Positions 24,372-35,691 of a stretch of 64,000 nucleotides of DNA are shown here, piece after piece (position 1 is the first letter of the stretch; each line of letters begins with the position of its first letter). The DNA is taken from positions 33,806-97,805 of the forward strand of contig JAOHNF010000001.1 in NCBI GenBank assembly GCA_028103285.1, read 5' to 3'. Position numbers and translations under genes: made by a program. A model generated the notes under the pieces. That model ran no database searches, had not been told where the DNA came from, and saw only the letters and a program-made list of their open reading frames with translations. This DNA is from Candidatus Pelagibacter sp. (GTDB lineage Bacteria; Pseudomonadota; Alphaproteobacteria; Pelagibacterales; Pelagibacteraceae).

Positions 24372-25647
24372 TAAAATCTTTTGGACTCCAACTTATAGTC
24401 ACTAAAGCTCCTCCTAATTTACTATTTCTTATAAATAGTAATCTTGCCCCTTGTTTTTCTAGTAAAGTTTTTCCCAAAAAAGTTCCCAACCCCAGTCCTG
24501 AATTAGAACTTAGTTCTTTAGATTTTGATTTAATATAAGGTTCGCCAATTTTTTTAATTACATCTTCTGGAATTCCAGGGCCATCATCATTTATTTCTAC
24601 TTCTATTATTTTTGCATTGCTTTTTAAATTTACTTTAACTTTGTTTTTAGAAAATTTTACAGCATTACCTATAAAATTTCTTAGACCGTAAATTATTTCA
24701 GGTGTCCTTTGAATGCTAATTTTATTTTGATCTTCTTGAATAAGTAGATCTATTTTTTTTGATGAAGTTTCTTTAAATGAATTAGTTATCTCTTCAAGTA
24801 AATCTTCTAATTTTATAGAACTTAAAAAACTATCTTCTTCTATTTGTTTTTTTGAAATTTTTTTTAAAATTTCACTACATCTTTTTGTTTGACTAATAAG
24901 TAAATCAATATCTTTTGAGATTTCTTTATTATCTCCTATTTCTTTCTTTAATTCTTTAGCAACAACGCTTATTGTAGCTAAAGGTGTGCCAAGAGAGTGA
25001 GCAGCAGCGGCTGCTTGGCCACCAAGCGACTCTAGCTCGTACTCTTTAGCTATTACTTCCTGCAATTTATTTAATGCTTCAGATCTTTTTTTAGTTTCTC
25101 CTGAAAATCTAACTCCAAAATAACTCAAAAATACTAAACCAATTAAAATTGATGTTAAAATACCAAATTTATAAAAGTTTGGAACATTAAATGTATTTGC
25201 ATCCATACCAGGTAAAGCTAAATAAAAATGTGTAAGTAGAAATAACATAAGCGATGTAATTACACTTAATATTATAGTTGTTCCCATACTAAGAAACGTG
25301 GATGAAACTATAGCTGGTATAATTAGTAAGAATGAAAATGGATTAAGAATTCCACCTGTTAGATAAAGAAGAATACTTAACTGCACTAAATCATATGAGA
25401 GAAAAAACGAAGCATAAGTGTCCTTAAGTTGATTAACTTGAACTCTAAATTGTAAAAAAATGTTTGTAAGTAACCCAAATAAAATTATTACATAACTTTC
25501 ATTAATTGGAAACTCTAGTTTAAGATAGTAAAAAACAATATTTACGGCAACAAATTGCCCAAAAATAGCAATATACCTAAGTACTGTAAGAGTATTTTTG
25601 TCTAGATTTAAATTCTCCTTTGTTCGAAAAAGAGTCGAAAAGTCCAT
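24361..25647 (-). CDS. regB: Redox sensor histidine kinase RegB/PrrB/ActS
   Basis: A 428-residue kinase with six hydrophobic helices in the first half. GGILNPFSFLL between helices 3 and 4 is the ubiquinone-sensing region of RegB. Phosphoacceptor H217 is in AAAAHSLGTPLATI, the RegB-type H box. C257 in KRCSEILKKI corresponds to the redox-active cysteine that forms an intermolecular disulfide in Rhodobacter. ATPase boxes NFIGNAVKFS, DDGPGIP and GLGLGTFLGK follow. It pairs with RegA, whose gene is 3.3 kb away. Start ATG is six bases after the gyrB stop. Confidence 0.92.
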   Translation of the reverse strand: MDFSTLFRTKENLNLDKNTLTVLRYIAIFGQFVAVNIVFYYLKLEFPINESYVIILFGLLTNIFLQFRVQVNQLKDTYASFFLSYDLVQLSILLYLTGGILNPFSFLLIIPAIVSSTFLSMGTTIILSVITSLMLFLLTHFYLALPGMDANTFNVPNFYKFGILTSILIGLVFLSYFGVRFSGETKKRSEALNKLQEVIAKEYELESLGGQAAAAAHSLGTPLATISVVAKELKKEIGDNKEISKDIDLLISQTKRCSEILKKISKKQIEEDSFLSSIKLEDLLEEITNSFKETSSKKIDLLIQEDQNKISIQRTPEIIYGLRNFIGNAVKFSKNKVKVNLKSNAKIIEVEINDDGPGIPEDVIKKIGEPYIKSKSKELSSNSGLGLGTFLGKTLLEKQGARLLFIRNSKLGGALVTISWSPKDFTNV

Positions 25648-25653
25648 TTAAAT

Positions 25654-27735
<2,082 letters not shown>

Positions 27736-27769
27736 TCATTTTTTTTAGTTAATATAAAACTACTTGGTG

Positions 27770-27799
27770 TTTGTATGGCTTAAAACTACTCTGTATCAA
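27770..27799 (-). promoter_or_regulatory. Candidate gyrB promoter with repeated decamer
   Basis: On the minus strand a TTGATA box (27794-27799) and TACAAA (27770-27775) are 18 bases apart, a plausible sigma-70 promoter 59 bases before the gyrB ATG. The decamer TAAAACTACT occurs twice on the plus strand, at 27755-27764 and 27781-27790, once inside the promoter spacer and once just downstream, possibly an operator pair. Confidence 0.35.
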
Positions 27800-27844
27800 C
27801 AGTTCTAGAGCAGAAAATAAAAAAATTTATAAAATACGTTATTT

Positions 27845-28960
27845 TTAGATTTTCATTGGCATAATAACATAATAGCTATTTTTGTCAGAGACGTCCTCGA
27901 TTAAAACAGGAGAAATAGAGTCTTTTAAGCTCATTTTTAAATTTACATCTTCGACTTCTGAAATAATATCTATTAAATACTTGGAATTAAAACTTATACT
28001 TAAATTTTCAGAGCTAAAGTCCGCTTTAATTTTTTCATTACCTTCACCAGAGTTAGCGCTATTTACAGATAATTGTACATTATCTTTATTAACAACTAAT
28101 TTTACACCTTCTTTTCTGTCTAATGATACGCTAGCTACTCTTTCAATTGAATTAATGAAATCTTTTGCTGAAAGAATCAAGGTTTTGTCATTATTAGTAG
28201 GAACTACTTTTTTATAATCAGGAAACTTTCCATCAATAACCTTGGAGATTAATTTTGTTTTCCCTAATGTAAATTTTATCTTATTTTCACTTGTCTGCAA
28301 TTTTAATTGGCTTGAGTCTTCTGCCAATAAAGAACAAAGTTGATAAACTGTCTTTCTAGGTAAAATTAATGATGTAAAGTCAGATATTTTCTCGATCTCT
28401 AGACTACTTGAGGACAACCTATGGCTATCAGTAGCAACACCAGTTAAAAAATTTCTACCGTGGGCTTCTGTTAAATGGAGAAATACACCATTTAAATAAT
28501 GTCTTGTATCGTCATTAGATATTGAGACTCTTGTTTTATTGAGCATTTTTAAAAATTTATTGTTATTTAAAATAATTTCTTGGCCTTCAAACTCATCAGA
28601 AAAAGAAGGAAAATTATCTATTGGTAGGCATAAAAGGTTAAAATCTGAATTATCACTTTTAAGACTTAATTTATTTTCTGATGTTAAGTTAAAATTTAAA
28701 TCTGAATTAGAAGAGATTTTTCGTAAAATATCATAAAGTATTGTTGCAGAAGTTGTGGTACTACCTTCATTTATTATTTGAACATCAGAAATTTCATCAT
28801 AAAAAATTATATCTAGATCTGTCGCTATTATAAATAATTTTTTATCTTTAAGCTGTAGAAGAACGTTAGATAAAATTGGGAGTGTATTTTTTTTTTCAAC
28901 AATCCCTTGTACAAAATTTAAAGATTTTAATAAAATATCTCTTTTTACGACAAATTGCAT
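27845..28960 (-). CDS. dnaN: DNA polymerase III sliding clamp (beta subunit)
   Basis: A 371-residue clamp protein with three repeats of the DNA-clamp fold. Segments typical of DnaN are LPILSNVLL near residues 27-35, HYLNGVFLH, ATDSHRLSSSS, the third-domain KFPDYKKVVP and the C-terminal YYVIMPMKI. As a homodimer it encircles DNA and tethers polymerases. The gene lies four bases after dnaA on the same strand, the standard dnaA-dnaN order. Confidence 0.95.
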   Translation of the reverse strand: MQFVVKRDILLKSLNFVQGIVEKKNTLPILSNVLLQLKDKKLFIIATDLDIIFYDEISDVQIINEGSTTTSATILYDILRKISSNSDLNFNLTSENKLSLKSDNSDFNLLCLPIDNFPSFSDEFEGQEIILNNNKFLKMLNKTRVSISNDDTRHYLNGVFLHLTEAHGRNFLTGVATDSHRLSSSSLEIEKISDFTSLILPRKTVYQLCSLLAEDSSQLKLQTSENKIKFTLGKTKLISKVIDGKFPDYKKVVPTNNDKTLILSAKDFINSIERVASVSLDRKEGVKLVVNKDNVQLSVNSANSGEGNEKIKADFSSENLSISFNSKYLIDIISEVEDVNLKMSLKDSISPVLIEDVSDKNSYYVIMPMKI

Positions 28961-28964
28961 TTTT

Positions 28965-30353
28965 TTACTGTTCTAACAGCAGACTTTTAATTTGATTAAT
29001 ATTCTTTTTCATTTCATCGTCTTGTTCTGACAACCTTGTAATAGTTTTGACAGCATGAATAACAGTTGTGTGATCACGGTTGGCAAATCTTCTACCAATT
29101 TCAGGTAAGGATCTTGTTGTCATTTTTTTTGCTAAATACATTGCTACCTGCCTAGGTCTAGCTAAAGGTCTAGATCTTCTTTGAGAAAGCATTTCACTTA
29201 GTGCTATATTAAAATAATTTGAAACAATATTTTGTATTTTATCTATTGTAATTATTTTTGTTTGATTAAAAATATCTTTTAATATGTTTTTGCAATCAGC
29301 AATTGTTAGAATTTTATTATGTACTCTGCTAAATGCTATAACTCTATTAAGTACTCCTATGAGTTCCCTAATATTTGTTTTACTTTCAGTTGCAATATAA
29401 TTGATTACTTCTTCACTTAAATTTATACTTTCTTTAAATTGAGTTTGTATTTCTTCAATTTTTTTATGAATAATTTTTACTTTCAATTCTAAATCAGCAA
29501 TATCAATATCAACTACGAGCCCGCCAGCTAATCTCGATTTAATCCTATCCTGTATTCTATCTAGTTTCATTGGGGATCTATCAGAAGAAATAACGATTTG
29601 AGAACCTTTGTCCATTAAGCTATTAAACGTATGAAAAAACTCCTCTTGCAGACTCTCTTTTCCACTAATAAATTGAATATCATCGATAATAAAAACCGAG
29701 GATTTTCTAAAAAAATCTTTAAAATTTACCATATCGTTCTTTTTAATAGATTTGATGAAATGATACATAAATCTCTCTGCTGAAATAAACATTACATTAT
29801 TATTATTTTGCAATTCCAGTCCGATAGCGTTTAGTAAATGTGTTTTTCCCAAACCTACACCGCCACAAATAAAAAGTGGATTATATCTTGAGACATGTTC
29901 GCAAACTTTCTTAGAATAAGATAATGCAATATCGTTACTTTTTCCTTGAATAAAACTATCAAAATTTAAATTAGGATTTAATCTATTGTAATTAAGTATA
30001 GAGTCTTTTATTTCAGTTACTTTACTCAGCTCATCAATTTTAATAAATTCTTGATTCTGTTTATTTTCCTCAATAATTTTAAACTCTATTCTATTCAAAC
30101 TTAACTTGAAGGTTTGAACTTGTTCTAAAATTTTATCTAAATATCTAGACACTATCCAATCTCTAAAAAAACGAGTAGGTACGCCAAGAACCAAATAATC
30201 GTTATATTCTTTTACTAAAGAAATTTTTTGTAACCAGCTATTATAAACTTCAGTACCAAATATGTTTTTGAATGAAATTTGAATTTGATCCCATTCTAAA
30301 GTTTTTTCTTCTTCTGAAATATAAGCGTTTTGTTTTTTAAAATTATTTTCCAT
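28965..30353 (-). CDS. dnaA: Chromosomal replication initiator DnaA
   Basis: A 462-residue DnaA. Domain I is at about 18-90 (WLQKISLVKE), Walker A is GGVGLGKTHLL, Walker B is VFIIDDIQF, sensor 1 and 2 regions follow, and domain IV has RPRQVAMYLAKKMTTRSLPEIG and the DNA-contacting signature RDHTTVIHAVK. It opens oriC by binding DnaA boxes. In the 226-base upstream gap no classical TTATCCACA box was recognised, so the origin cannot be placed from this window. Confidence 0.95.
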   Translation of the reverse strand: MENNFKKQNAYISEEEKTLEWDQIQISFKNIFGTEVYNSWLQKISLVKEYNDYLVLGVPTRFFRDWIVSRYLDKILEQVQTFKLSLNRIEFKIIEENKQNQEFIKIDELSKVTEIKDSILNYNRLNPNLNFDSFIQGKSNDIALSYSKKVCEHVSRYNPLFICGGVGLGKTHLLNAIGLELQNNNNVMFISAERFMYHFIKSIKKNDMVNFKDFFRKSSVFIIDDIQFISGKESLQEEFFHTFNSLMDKGSQIVISSDRSPMKLDRIQDRIKSRLAGGLVVDIDIADLELKVKIIHKKIEEIQTQFKESINLSEEVINYIATESKTNIRELIGVLNRVIAFSRVHNKILTIADCKNILKDIFNQTKIITIDKIQNIVSNYFNIALSEMLSQRRSRPLARPRQVAMYLAKKMTTRSLPEIGRRFANRDHTTVIHAVKTITRLSEQDDEMKKNINQIKSLLLEQ

Positions 30354-30579
30354 GTAATTATTTTGTAAGAAATTTCTATAAACCCCCTTTTAAAAAAATT
30401 AGCAACAAATTTATTAAATAATAAAAAAATAAATTGAAATAGGTTGTACAATTATCGTTAAAATAGAATTCTAATATCAGACTTACAATTTACGTGTCTT
30501 TCAATCAACTTTTGGTTTTGTTATTCTAAATGTAGATTATTGAAACAAATTTAATCAACTTTTAATTGATAAATAAAAA
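30354..30579. other. rpsT-dnaA intergenic region with paired repeats
   Basis: The longest gene-free stretch of the window. It holds two copies of AATCAACTTTT (30503-30513 and 30553-30563), 50 bases apart and therefore on the same DNA face; the palindrome TTGTACAA (30444-30451); a weak inverted repeat ATCAA...TTGAT (30554-30570) just after the rpsT stop; and a run GGGGG on the coding strand 32 bases before dnaA. A promoter of form TTGTAA, 17 bases, TATTTT can be read on the minus strand for dnaA. None of these is conclusive. No RNA gene was recognised. Confidence 0.4.
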
Positions 30580-30831
30580 CTAAAACTTCTTTGATATTTT
30601 TGATATTTTTCTAGCTGCAGTTTTTTTGCTTATTGTACCAGATTTAGCAACCTGCATTAGAATTGATTGAAATTTTGAAAAATATTTTTTTGCTTTTTCT
30701 TTTTCTTTAGATTTAAGCAATAATTCCATCTGTTTGACGGCGTTCTTATACTTACTCTTTCTTATCCTGTTAATTTGAGTTTGCTTTTTAACTCTTCTTA
30801 CTCGTCTGATTGCTGATTTTGTATTAGGCAT
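30580..30831 (-). CDS. rpsT: 30S ribosomal protein S20
   Basis: An 83-residue, very lysine- and arginine-rich helical protein starting MPNTKSAIRRVRRVKKQ and ending in a helix with KKTAARKISKISKKF, as in S20. It binds 16S rRNA early in 30S assembly. The position between mutM and dnaA, all on one strand, is the usual alphaproteobacterial order. Confidence 0.95.
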   Translation of the reverse strand: MPNTKSAIRRVRRVKKQTQINRIRKSKYKNAVKQMELLLKSKEKEKAKKYFSKFQSILMQVAKSGTISKKTAARKISKISKKF

Positions 30832-30876
30832 AGTTTTTAAATTGTATATATGGGCAGATTAAAAGGGTCAACTTTA

Positions 30877-31746
30877 TTATTTTTGGCAATTAGAGCAAAA
30901 AAAAGTTGCTCGATTAGCAATTGATGATTTTACAATTTTACTCTTACAGCCATTACTAGGACACTTGCTGTCCTTTTTTCCATAAACGTTAAAATGTTGC
31001 TGAAATGAACCTTTTTTTCCATTACTACTAGAAAAATCCTTTATAGAAGATCCTCCTAATTTAATTGAAGCTTCTAAAATTTTTTTTGTAGATTTAATAA
31101 TTTTTTTAAGTTCAAATTCTTTAAGATTTTTAACTTTACGATTTGGTTTAACTTTACTGAGGAAAAGAATTTCATTTGCATAAATATTACCTATTCCAGA
31201 TATAAATTTTTGATCCATTAAAATATCCTTAATCACTCTAGACTTACCTCTAATGCACTTTGTAAAATAAGCATAATTAAATGTTTTTTCTAAAGGTTCT
31301 GGTCCTAAATTCTTGAGATGAAAATTATTTTTAAAATCCTTTTTATTTAAAAATTTGATAAATCCAAACTTCCTAACGTCGTTATAAATTAGTTGTTGTT
31401 TTTTATTAAAAAAAAAAACTATTCGATCATACTTTTGATCTTTTGCCTTATCAATATTATAATGAAAACTAGTTTTGAACTTTTTTTTATTTTGATTTAT
31501 AAAAAAAAATTTACCTGTCATACCAAAATGGACTAGCATTACGGTATTACTGTTAAAAAAAAATAATAAAAATTTTGATCTTCTTTCTATTTTTTTAAGC
31601 TTCATTCCAATAATTTTTCTTATTTTATTTTTATCTATTTGATATCTTAATCTACCATCGTTAATTTTTACCTTTTTTATAATTAAATTTTGAACTTTGT
31701 TAGTTAAGGACCTTTTAACAACTTCAACTTCAGGTAATTCTGGCAT
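30877..31746 (-). CDS. mutM: Formamidopyrimidine-DNA glycosylase
   Basis: A 289-residue Fpg. The mature N-terminal proline and E of PELPEVEVV are the catalytic residues; SKFLLFFF follows with the conserved lysine region, HFGMTGKF is the void-filling loop, and the C-terminal zinc finger has CPSNGC paired with CSNC. It removes 8-oxoguanine and formamidopyrimidines with AP-lyase activity. It is divergent from ubiE with only 11 bases between the two start codons, so promoters must overlap the coding regions. Confidence 0.95.
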   Translation of the reverse strand: MPELPEVEVVKRSLTNKVQNLIIKKVKINDGRLRYQIDKNKIRKIIGMKLKKIERRSKFLLFFFNSNTVMLVHFGMTGKFFFINQNKKKFKTSFHYNIDKAKDQKYDRIVFFFNKKQQLIYNDVRKFGFIKFLNKKDFKNNFHLKNLGPEPLEKTFNYAYFTKCIRGKSRVIKDILMDQKFISGIGNIYANEILFLSKVKPNRKVKNLKEFELKKIIKSTKKILEASIKLGGSSIKDFSSSNGKKGSFQQHFNVYGKKDSKCPSNGCKSKIVKSSIANRATFFCSNCQK

Positions 31747-31757
31747 ATAATTATGTT

Positions 31758-32462
31758 ATGAAAAGTACTATTCTCGATAAAACAAAATTAGTCAATTCAG
31801 TATTTTCCAAAGTGTATAAAAAATACGATCTAATGAATGATATTATGTCATTCGGTATTCATAGATTGTGGAAAAATAAGTTTATTGAATGGATGAACCC
31901 TCTTTCAAATTCAAAACTGATTGATGTGGCATCAGGGACTGGTGACATTGCAAAATTATTTTCAAAGAGAATTAATAACTCTTCAAATATTATTTGTGTA
32001 GAGCCCAATATTGAAATGTTTAAAGAAGGAAAATTAAATTTACAAAAATACAAAAATATTAAATGGCTTAATGCGCAAGCTGAAAAATTACCAGTCAAAG
32101 ATAGCACTTTTGATTTTTATACAATTAGTTATGGCATAAGAAATGTTACAGATATAAATAAAGCTCTAAGTGAAGCTTTTAGAGTATTAAAACCAGGTGG
32201 TCGTTTTATGTGTTTAGAGTTTTCAAAAATTGACAATGAAATGCTGAATTTTTTCTATAAAAAATACTCAAAAGCTATACCACTGATCGGCAAATATATT
32301 GTTGGAACCTCGCAGCCTTACGAGTATTTGGTTTCTAGTATTGATCAATTTTATAACCAAAATCAGTTAGTAAAATTAATAGTTCAAAACGGATTTTCTA
32401 ATGTAGAATATCGAAATCTATCTAATGGCGTATCAGCAATACACTCTGGGTGGAAAATTTAA
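31758..32462 (+). CDS. ubiE: Ubiquinone/menaquinone C-methyltransferase UbiE
   Basis: A 234-residue class I SAM methyltransferase with motif I LIDVASGTGDIAKLF, motif NAQAEKLPVKDSTFD and the UbiE-specific YGIRNV and EFSKIDN segments, plus the C-terminal SAIHSGWKI. It methylates the benzoquinol ring in ubiquinone synthesis. The gene begins the ubiE-ubiB-coaBC-dut operon; ubiB starts on the base after its stop. Confidence 0.95.
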   Translation: MKSTILDKTKLVNSVFSKVYKKYDLMNDIMSFGIHRLWKNKFIEWMNPLSNSKLIDVASGTGDIAKLFSKRINNSSNIICVEPNIEMFKEGKLNLQKYKNIKWLNAQAEKLPVKDSTFDFYTISYGIRNVTDINKALSEAFRVLKPGGRFMCLEFSKIDNEMLNFFYKKYSKAIPLIGKYIVGTSQPYEYLVSSIDQFYNQNQLVKLIVQNGFSNVEYRNLSNGVSAIHSGWKI

Positions 32463-34028
32463 ATGTTTAAAAGATTTTTTAGATTATTTCAAATAGCGAG
32501 AAAGCTATCAACGTCTGGTGCTATCGATACTATTAATCAGGAACACGAGATTCCACTATCTGTTAATTTATTTTTTAACTTTATATCTATTGGTTCAAAT
32601 ACAAATCGTCATAATAGTCAAAAAAAACCAGGAGAAAAACTTTGTACAGCTCTTCAAGGAATGGGGACCACTTTTATAAAACTTGGACAATTTTTAGCCA
32701 CAAGGCCAGATATAATCGGAGAAGAAATGGCAAAAGATTTGGAAAAACTCCAAGATAAAGTTCCCGCCTTTGAACTTTATGAGGCAAAAAAGATAATAAA
32801 AAAAGAAATTGGCGAAAAACAATTCAATAACATTATTGAAATTAGTGAGCCAATTGCTGCTGCATCAATAGCTCAAGTACATATAGCAAAAATAAAAAAT
32901 GAAAACAAAGAAAAACAAGTAGCTGTAAAAATCCTAAGACCTGACATCGAGAAGCTATTTAATGAGGAGTTAGATGCTTTAATGTTGTTTGCATACATAA
33001 TTGAAAATACTATTACAAAAGCTAAACGATTAAAATTAGTTGAAGTAGTTCATCTACTTCGAGAAATTACAAATATTGAAATGGATTTAAGATTTGAAGC
33101 TGCTGCTGCAAATGAATTGTATGAAAATACTCAACAGGATCAAGGCTTCAATGTTCCAAAGATTTATTGGAATTATACCACTAAGAGGATATTAACTTTA
33201 GATAAAGTTGAAGGTATTTCAATAAGAGAGCATAACAAGCTTAAAGATAAAGGTGTCGATCTTAAAAAGTTGGCAGAAAATTTAATTCAGCACTTTTTAA
33301 AACAAGCAGTTCAAGATGGTTTTTTTCATGGTGATATGCATCAGGGAAATTTATTCGTAGACCATAAAGGTAACATCATTCCAGTTGATTTTGGTATAAT
33401 GGGAAGATTAGACAAAAATAATAGGAAGTTTTTAGCAGAAATTTTGTACGGATTTATCAAGAGAGATTATATTAAGGTTGCGGAGGTTCATTTCCAGGCA
33501 GGTTTAGTCCCTCAAGATGCGTCTAAGGAAGAATTTGCACAAGCTTTAAGATCTGTGGGTGAGCCTATATTTGGTCAAACAATTAAGGATATTTCAGGTG
33601 GAAATCTATTAGCCCAATTATTTGAGATCACAGAGAAATTTAATATGCCGACACAGCCCTCTTTGTTATTATTGCAAAAAAACATGGTAGTTGTTGAAGG
33701 AGTTGCACGAAAATTATTTCCTGAGACAAACATTTGGGAAGTTTCTAGACCAGTACTAGAAAATTGGCTAAAAAATATTAAAAGTCCGAAATCGACAATT
33801 GATACAGCTTTAAATACCTCAGCAGAAATTATTAAAAGAATACCTGATTTTCCAAAATTAATGGATAGAGCAGATTATGCACTAAAATTAATGGCTGAAG
33901 GGAAGTTAAGTTTAGGTATTAGTAATAATAAAAGTTTGGAAATAGAGCAAATGAAACTGAAAAATTTCAGGAATAATATCATTATTAGTTTTTTTGGTAT
34001 TGTAATTATATGTCTATTGGTATTTTAA
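32463..34028 (+). CDS. ubiB: Ubiquinone biosynthesis kinase-like protein UbiB
   Basis: A 521-residue ABC1/ADCK-type atypical kinase. The family-specific KxGQ motif is in FIKLGQFLATRPD, the alanine-rich nucleotide loop is AAASIAQVHIA, HGDMHQGNLFVD holds the catalytic loop and VDFGIMGRL the metal-binding DFG. A C-terminal hydrophobic helix ends the protein. UbiB is needed for ubiquinone production, probably by helping to extract or present membrane-bound intermediates. It follows ubiE without spacing. Confidence 0.93.
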   Translation: MFKRFFRLFQIARKLSTSGAIDTINQEHEIPLSVNLFFNFISIGSNTNRHNSQKKPGEKLCTALQGMGTTFIKLGQFLATRPDIIGEEMAKDLEKLQDKVPAFELYEAKKIIKKEIGEKQFNNIIEISEPIAAASIAQVHIAKIKNENKEKQVAVKILRPDIEKLFNEELDALMLFAYIIENTITKAKRLKLVEVVHLLREITNIEMDLRFEAAAANELYENTQQDQGFNVPKIYWNYTTKRILTLDKVEGISIREHNKLKDKGVDLKKLAENLIQHFLKQAVQDGFFHGDMHQGNLFVDHKGNIIPVDFGIMGRLDKNNRKFLAEILYGFIKRDYIKVAEVHFQAGLVPQDASKEEFAQALRSVGEPIFGQTIKDISGGNLLAQLFEITEKFNMPTQPSLLLLQKNMVVVEGVARKLFPETNIWEVSRPVLENWLKNIKSPKSTIDTALNTSAEIIKRIPDFPKLMDRADYALKLMAEGKLSLGISNNKSLEIEQMKLKNFRNNIIISFFGIVIICLLVF

Positions 34029-34037
34029 TCTCTATAG

Positions 34038-35267
34038 ATGACTTTAAAAAATAAAAAAATACTAATTGTAGTAGGGGGTGGTATAGCAGCCTACAAATCG
34101 TTAGATCTCATTAGATTGTTAATGAAAAATAATGTTAGAGTTAAAACTATTCTTACTAAGAGTGGTAAAGAGTTTATAACTCCATTATCATTAACTACCC
34201 TCTCAAAAAGTAAAACTTACGAGAGTGTATTTGATAAAAACTCAGAAGCTGAAATAGATCATATTACATTATCTAGGTGGGCTGACTTAATTATTGTCAT
34301 GCCAACGACTGCTAATTTTATGAGTAAATTATCTATTGGAAAAGCTGAAGACTTAGCTACCACAGTTTTATTAGCATCTGATAAAGATATATTGCTAGTA
34401 CCTGCAATGAATGTCAGAATGTGGATTCATAAAGCCACTCAAACAAATTTGAAAATTTTACAAGACTTTGGTTATCAATTCATTGGGCCTGAAAAAGGAG
34501 AAATGGCCTGTGGCGAATTTGGTGATGGAAAAATGTCTAGCCCAAGACAAATTTACGAATACTTAAAAAACTACTTTAATAAAAGAGATTTAGTAATAAA
34601 GAAAAAATGGAAAGCTATAGTCACATCTGGCCCAACAAGAGAATATATTGATCCAGTCAGATATATTTCTAATGAGTCTAGTGGAAAACAAGGTTATGAA
34701 ATTGCTATAGCGTTAAATAGATTAGGAATACAAACCACTCTTATATCTGGTCCATCTAATTTTATTTCACACAAAGGCCTAAAAATAAAAAAAATTATTT
34801 CAGCAGATGAAATGTTGAATGAGGTAAAAAGATTGTTACCAGTTGATTTAGCTGTATGTGCGGCGGCTGTAACTGATTTTAAACCAACCGAAAAAAAGAA
34901 AAATAAAATCAAAAAAGAAAATATAAATTTAAAATTAATAAATTTTGTTAAAAATAGGGATATTCTTGAATATATCTCTAAAAATAATAAACATAGACCT
35001 CGTATTGTAGCTGGTTTTTCTGCTGAGACTGAAAATGTAACAAAAAACTCTATAGATAAAATGAAAAGAAAAAATTGTGATCTTATGTTTGCAAATGATG
35101 TTTCTCAAAAAGATATTGGCTTTAACTCTAACTATAACAAAGTTTCAGTGATAGATAAAAAAGGTAATGTAAAAACTATTCCAAAAAATAAGAAGAGTTT
35201 TATTGCAAACAAAATTGCTGAAATTTTACTGGATAAATTATTAATTGATGACAGAAATATTAATTAA
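34038..35267 (+). CDS. coaBC: Bifunctional phosphopantothenoylcysteine decarboxylase/ligase
   Basis: A 409-residue fusion. The CoaC half binds FMN (VVGGGIAAYKSLDL at the start), has the catalytic His in IDHITLSRWAD, MNVRMW and the Cys loop EMACGEFGDGKM. The CoaB half begins near residue 190 (AIVTSGPTREYIDPVRYISN) and shows AAAVTDFKP and FSAETENV. Together they turn 4'-phosphopantothenate into 4'-phosphopantetheine for coenzyme A. The 3' end overlaps dut by 20 bases. Confidence 0.94.
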   Translation: MTLKNKKILIVVGGGIAAYKSLDLIRLLMKNNVRVKTILTKSGKEFITPLSLTTLSKSKTYESVFDKNSEAEIDHITLSRWADLIIVMPTTANFMSKLSIGKAEDLATTVLLASDKDILLVPAMNVRMWIHKATQTNLKILQDFGYQFIGPEKGEMACGEFGDGKMSSPRQIYEYLKNYFNKRDLVIKKKWKAIVTSGPTREYIDPVRYISNESSGKQGYEIAIALNRLGIQTTLISGPSNFISHKGLKIKKIISADEMLNEVKRLLPVDLAVCAAAVTDFKPTEKKKNKIKKENINLKLINFVKNRDILEYISKNNKHRPRIVAGFSAETENVTKNSIDKMKRKNCDLMFANDVSQKDIGFNSNYNKVSVIDKKGNVKTIPKNKKSFIANKIAEILLDKLLIDDRNIN

Positions 35268-35688
35268 AAGATTATCTAAAAGTATTCTTTTACCTAAGTA
35301 TGAAACAAATGACTCTTCAGGTATGGATCTGGCAGCAAACATAGAAAAAGAAATTCAGATTATGCCTGGAAAAACTGCGATTATCCCTACTGGTCTAGCT
35401 ATAGCAATACCAAAAAATTTTGAAATACAAATTCGTCCCCGATCAGGACTTGCTGCTAAAAATCAAATATCTGTTTTGAATACTCCCGGTACAATTGATG
35501 CTGATTATAGAGGGGAACTGAAAGTTATTTTGATAAACCACGGTGAGAAGGTTTTTAGAGTTGAAAAAGGATTACGTATTGCACAAATGGTTTTATGTCC
35601 TGTGATAAAAGCAAATTTAAAAGAAGTTGATGTACTTGGAGAAACTGAACGTGGTTCTGGTGGATTAGGTTCAACAGGTGCTAAATAA
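35248..35688 (+). CDS. dut: dUTP diphosphatase
   Basis: A 146-residue trimeric dUTPase with motifs in order: SSGMDLAAN, RPRSGLAAKN, LNTPGTIDADYRGEL with the catalytic Asp, RIAQMVL, and the glycine-rich tail RGSGGLGSTGAK that closes over the active site. It hydrolyses dUTP to dUMP, protecting DNA from uracil. The ATG at 35248 is used; a TTG codon stands directly before it. The start lies 20 bases inside coaBC. Confidence 0.95.
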   Translation: MTEILIKRLSKSILLPKYETNDSSGMDLAANIEKEIQIMPGKTAIIPTGLAIAIPKNFEIQIRPRSGLAAKNQISVLNTPGTIDADYRGELKVILINHGEKVFRVEKGLRIAQMVLCPVIKANLKEVDVLGETERGSGGLGSTGAK

Positions 35689-35691
35689 ATA

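Noticed and set aside
30551..30565. TTAA-N7-TTAA resembling a CtrA site between rpsT and dnaA
   Set aside because: In DNA this AT-rich the pattern is expected by chance every few kilobases; no second site or other support was seen.
30354..30579. Replication origin
   Set aside because: No TTATCCACA-type DnaA boxes or clear unwinding element could be recognised, and skew cannot be computed from one window.
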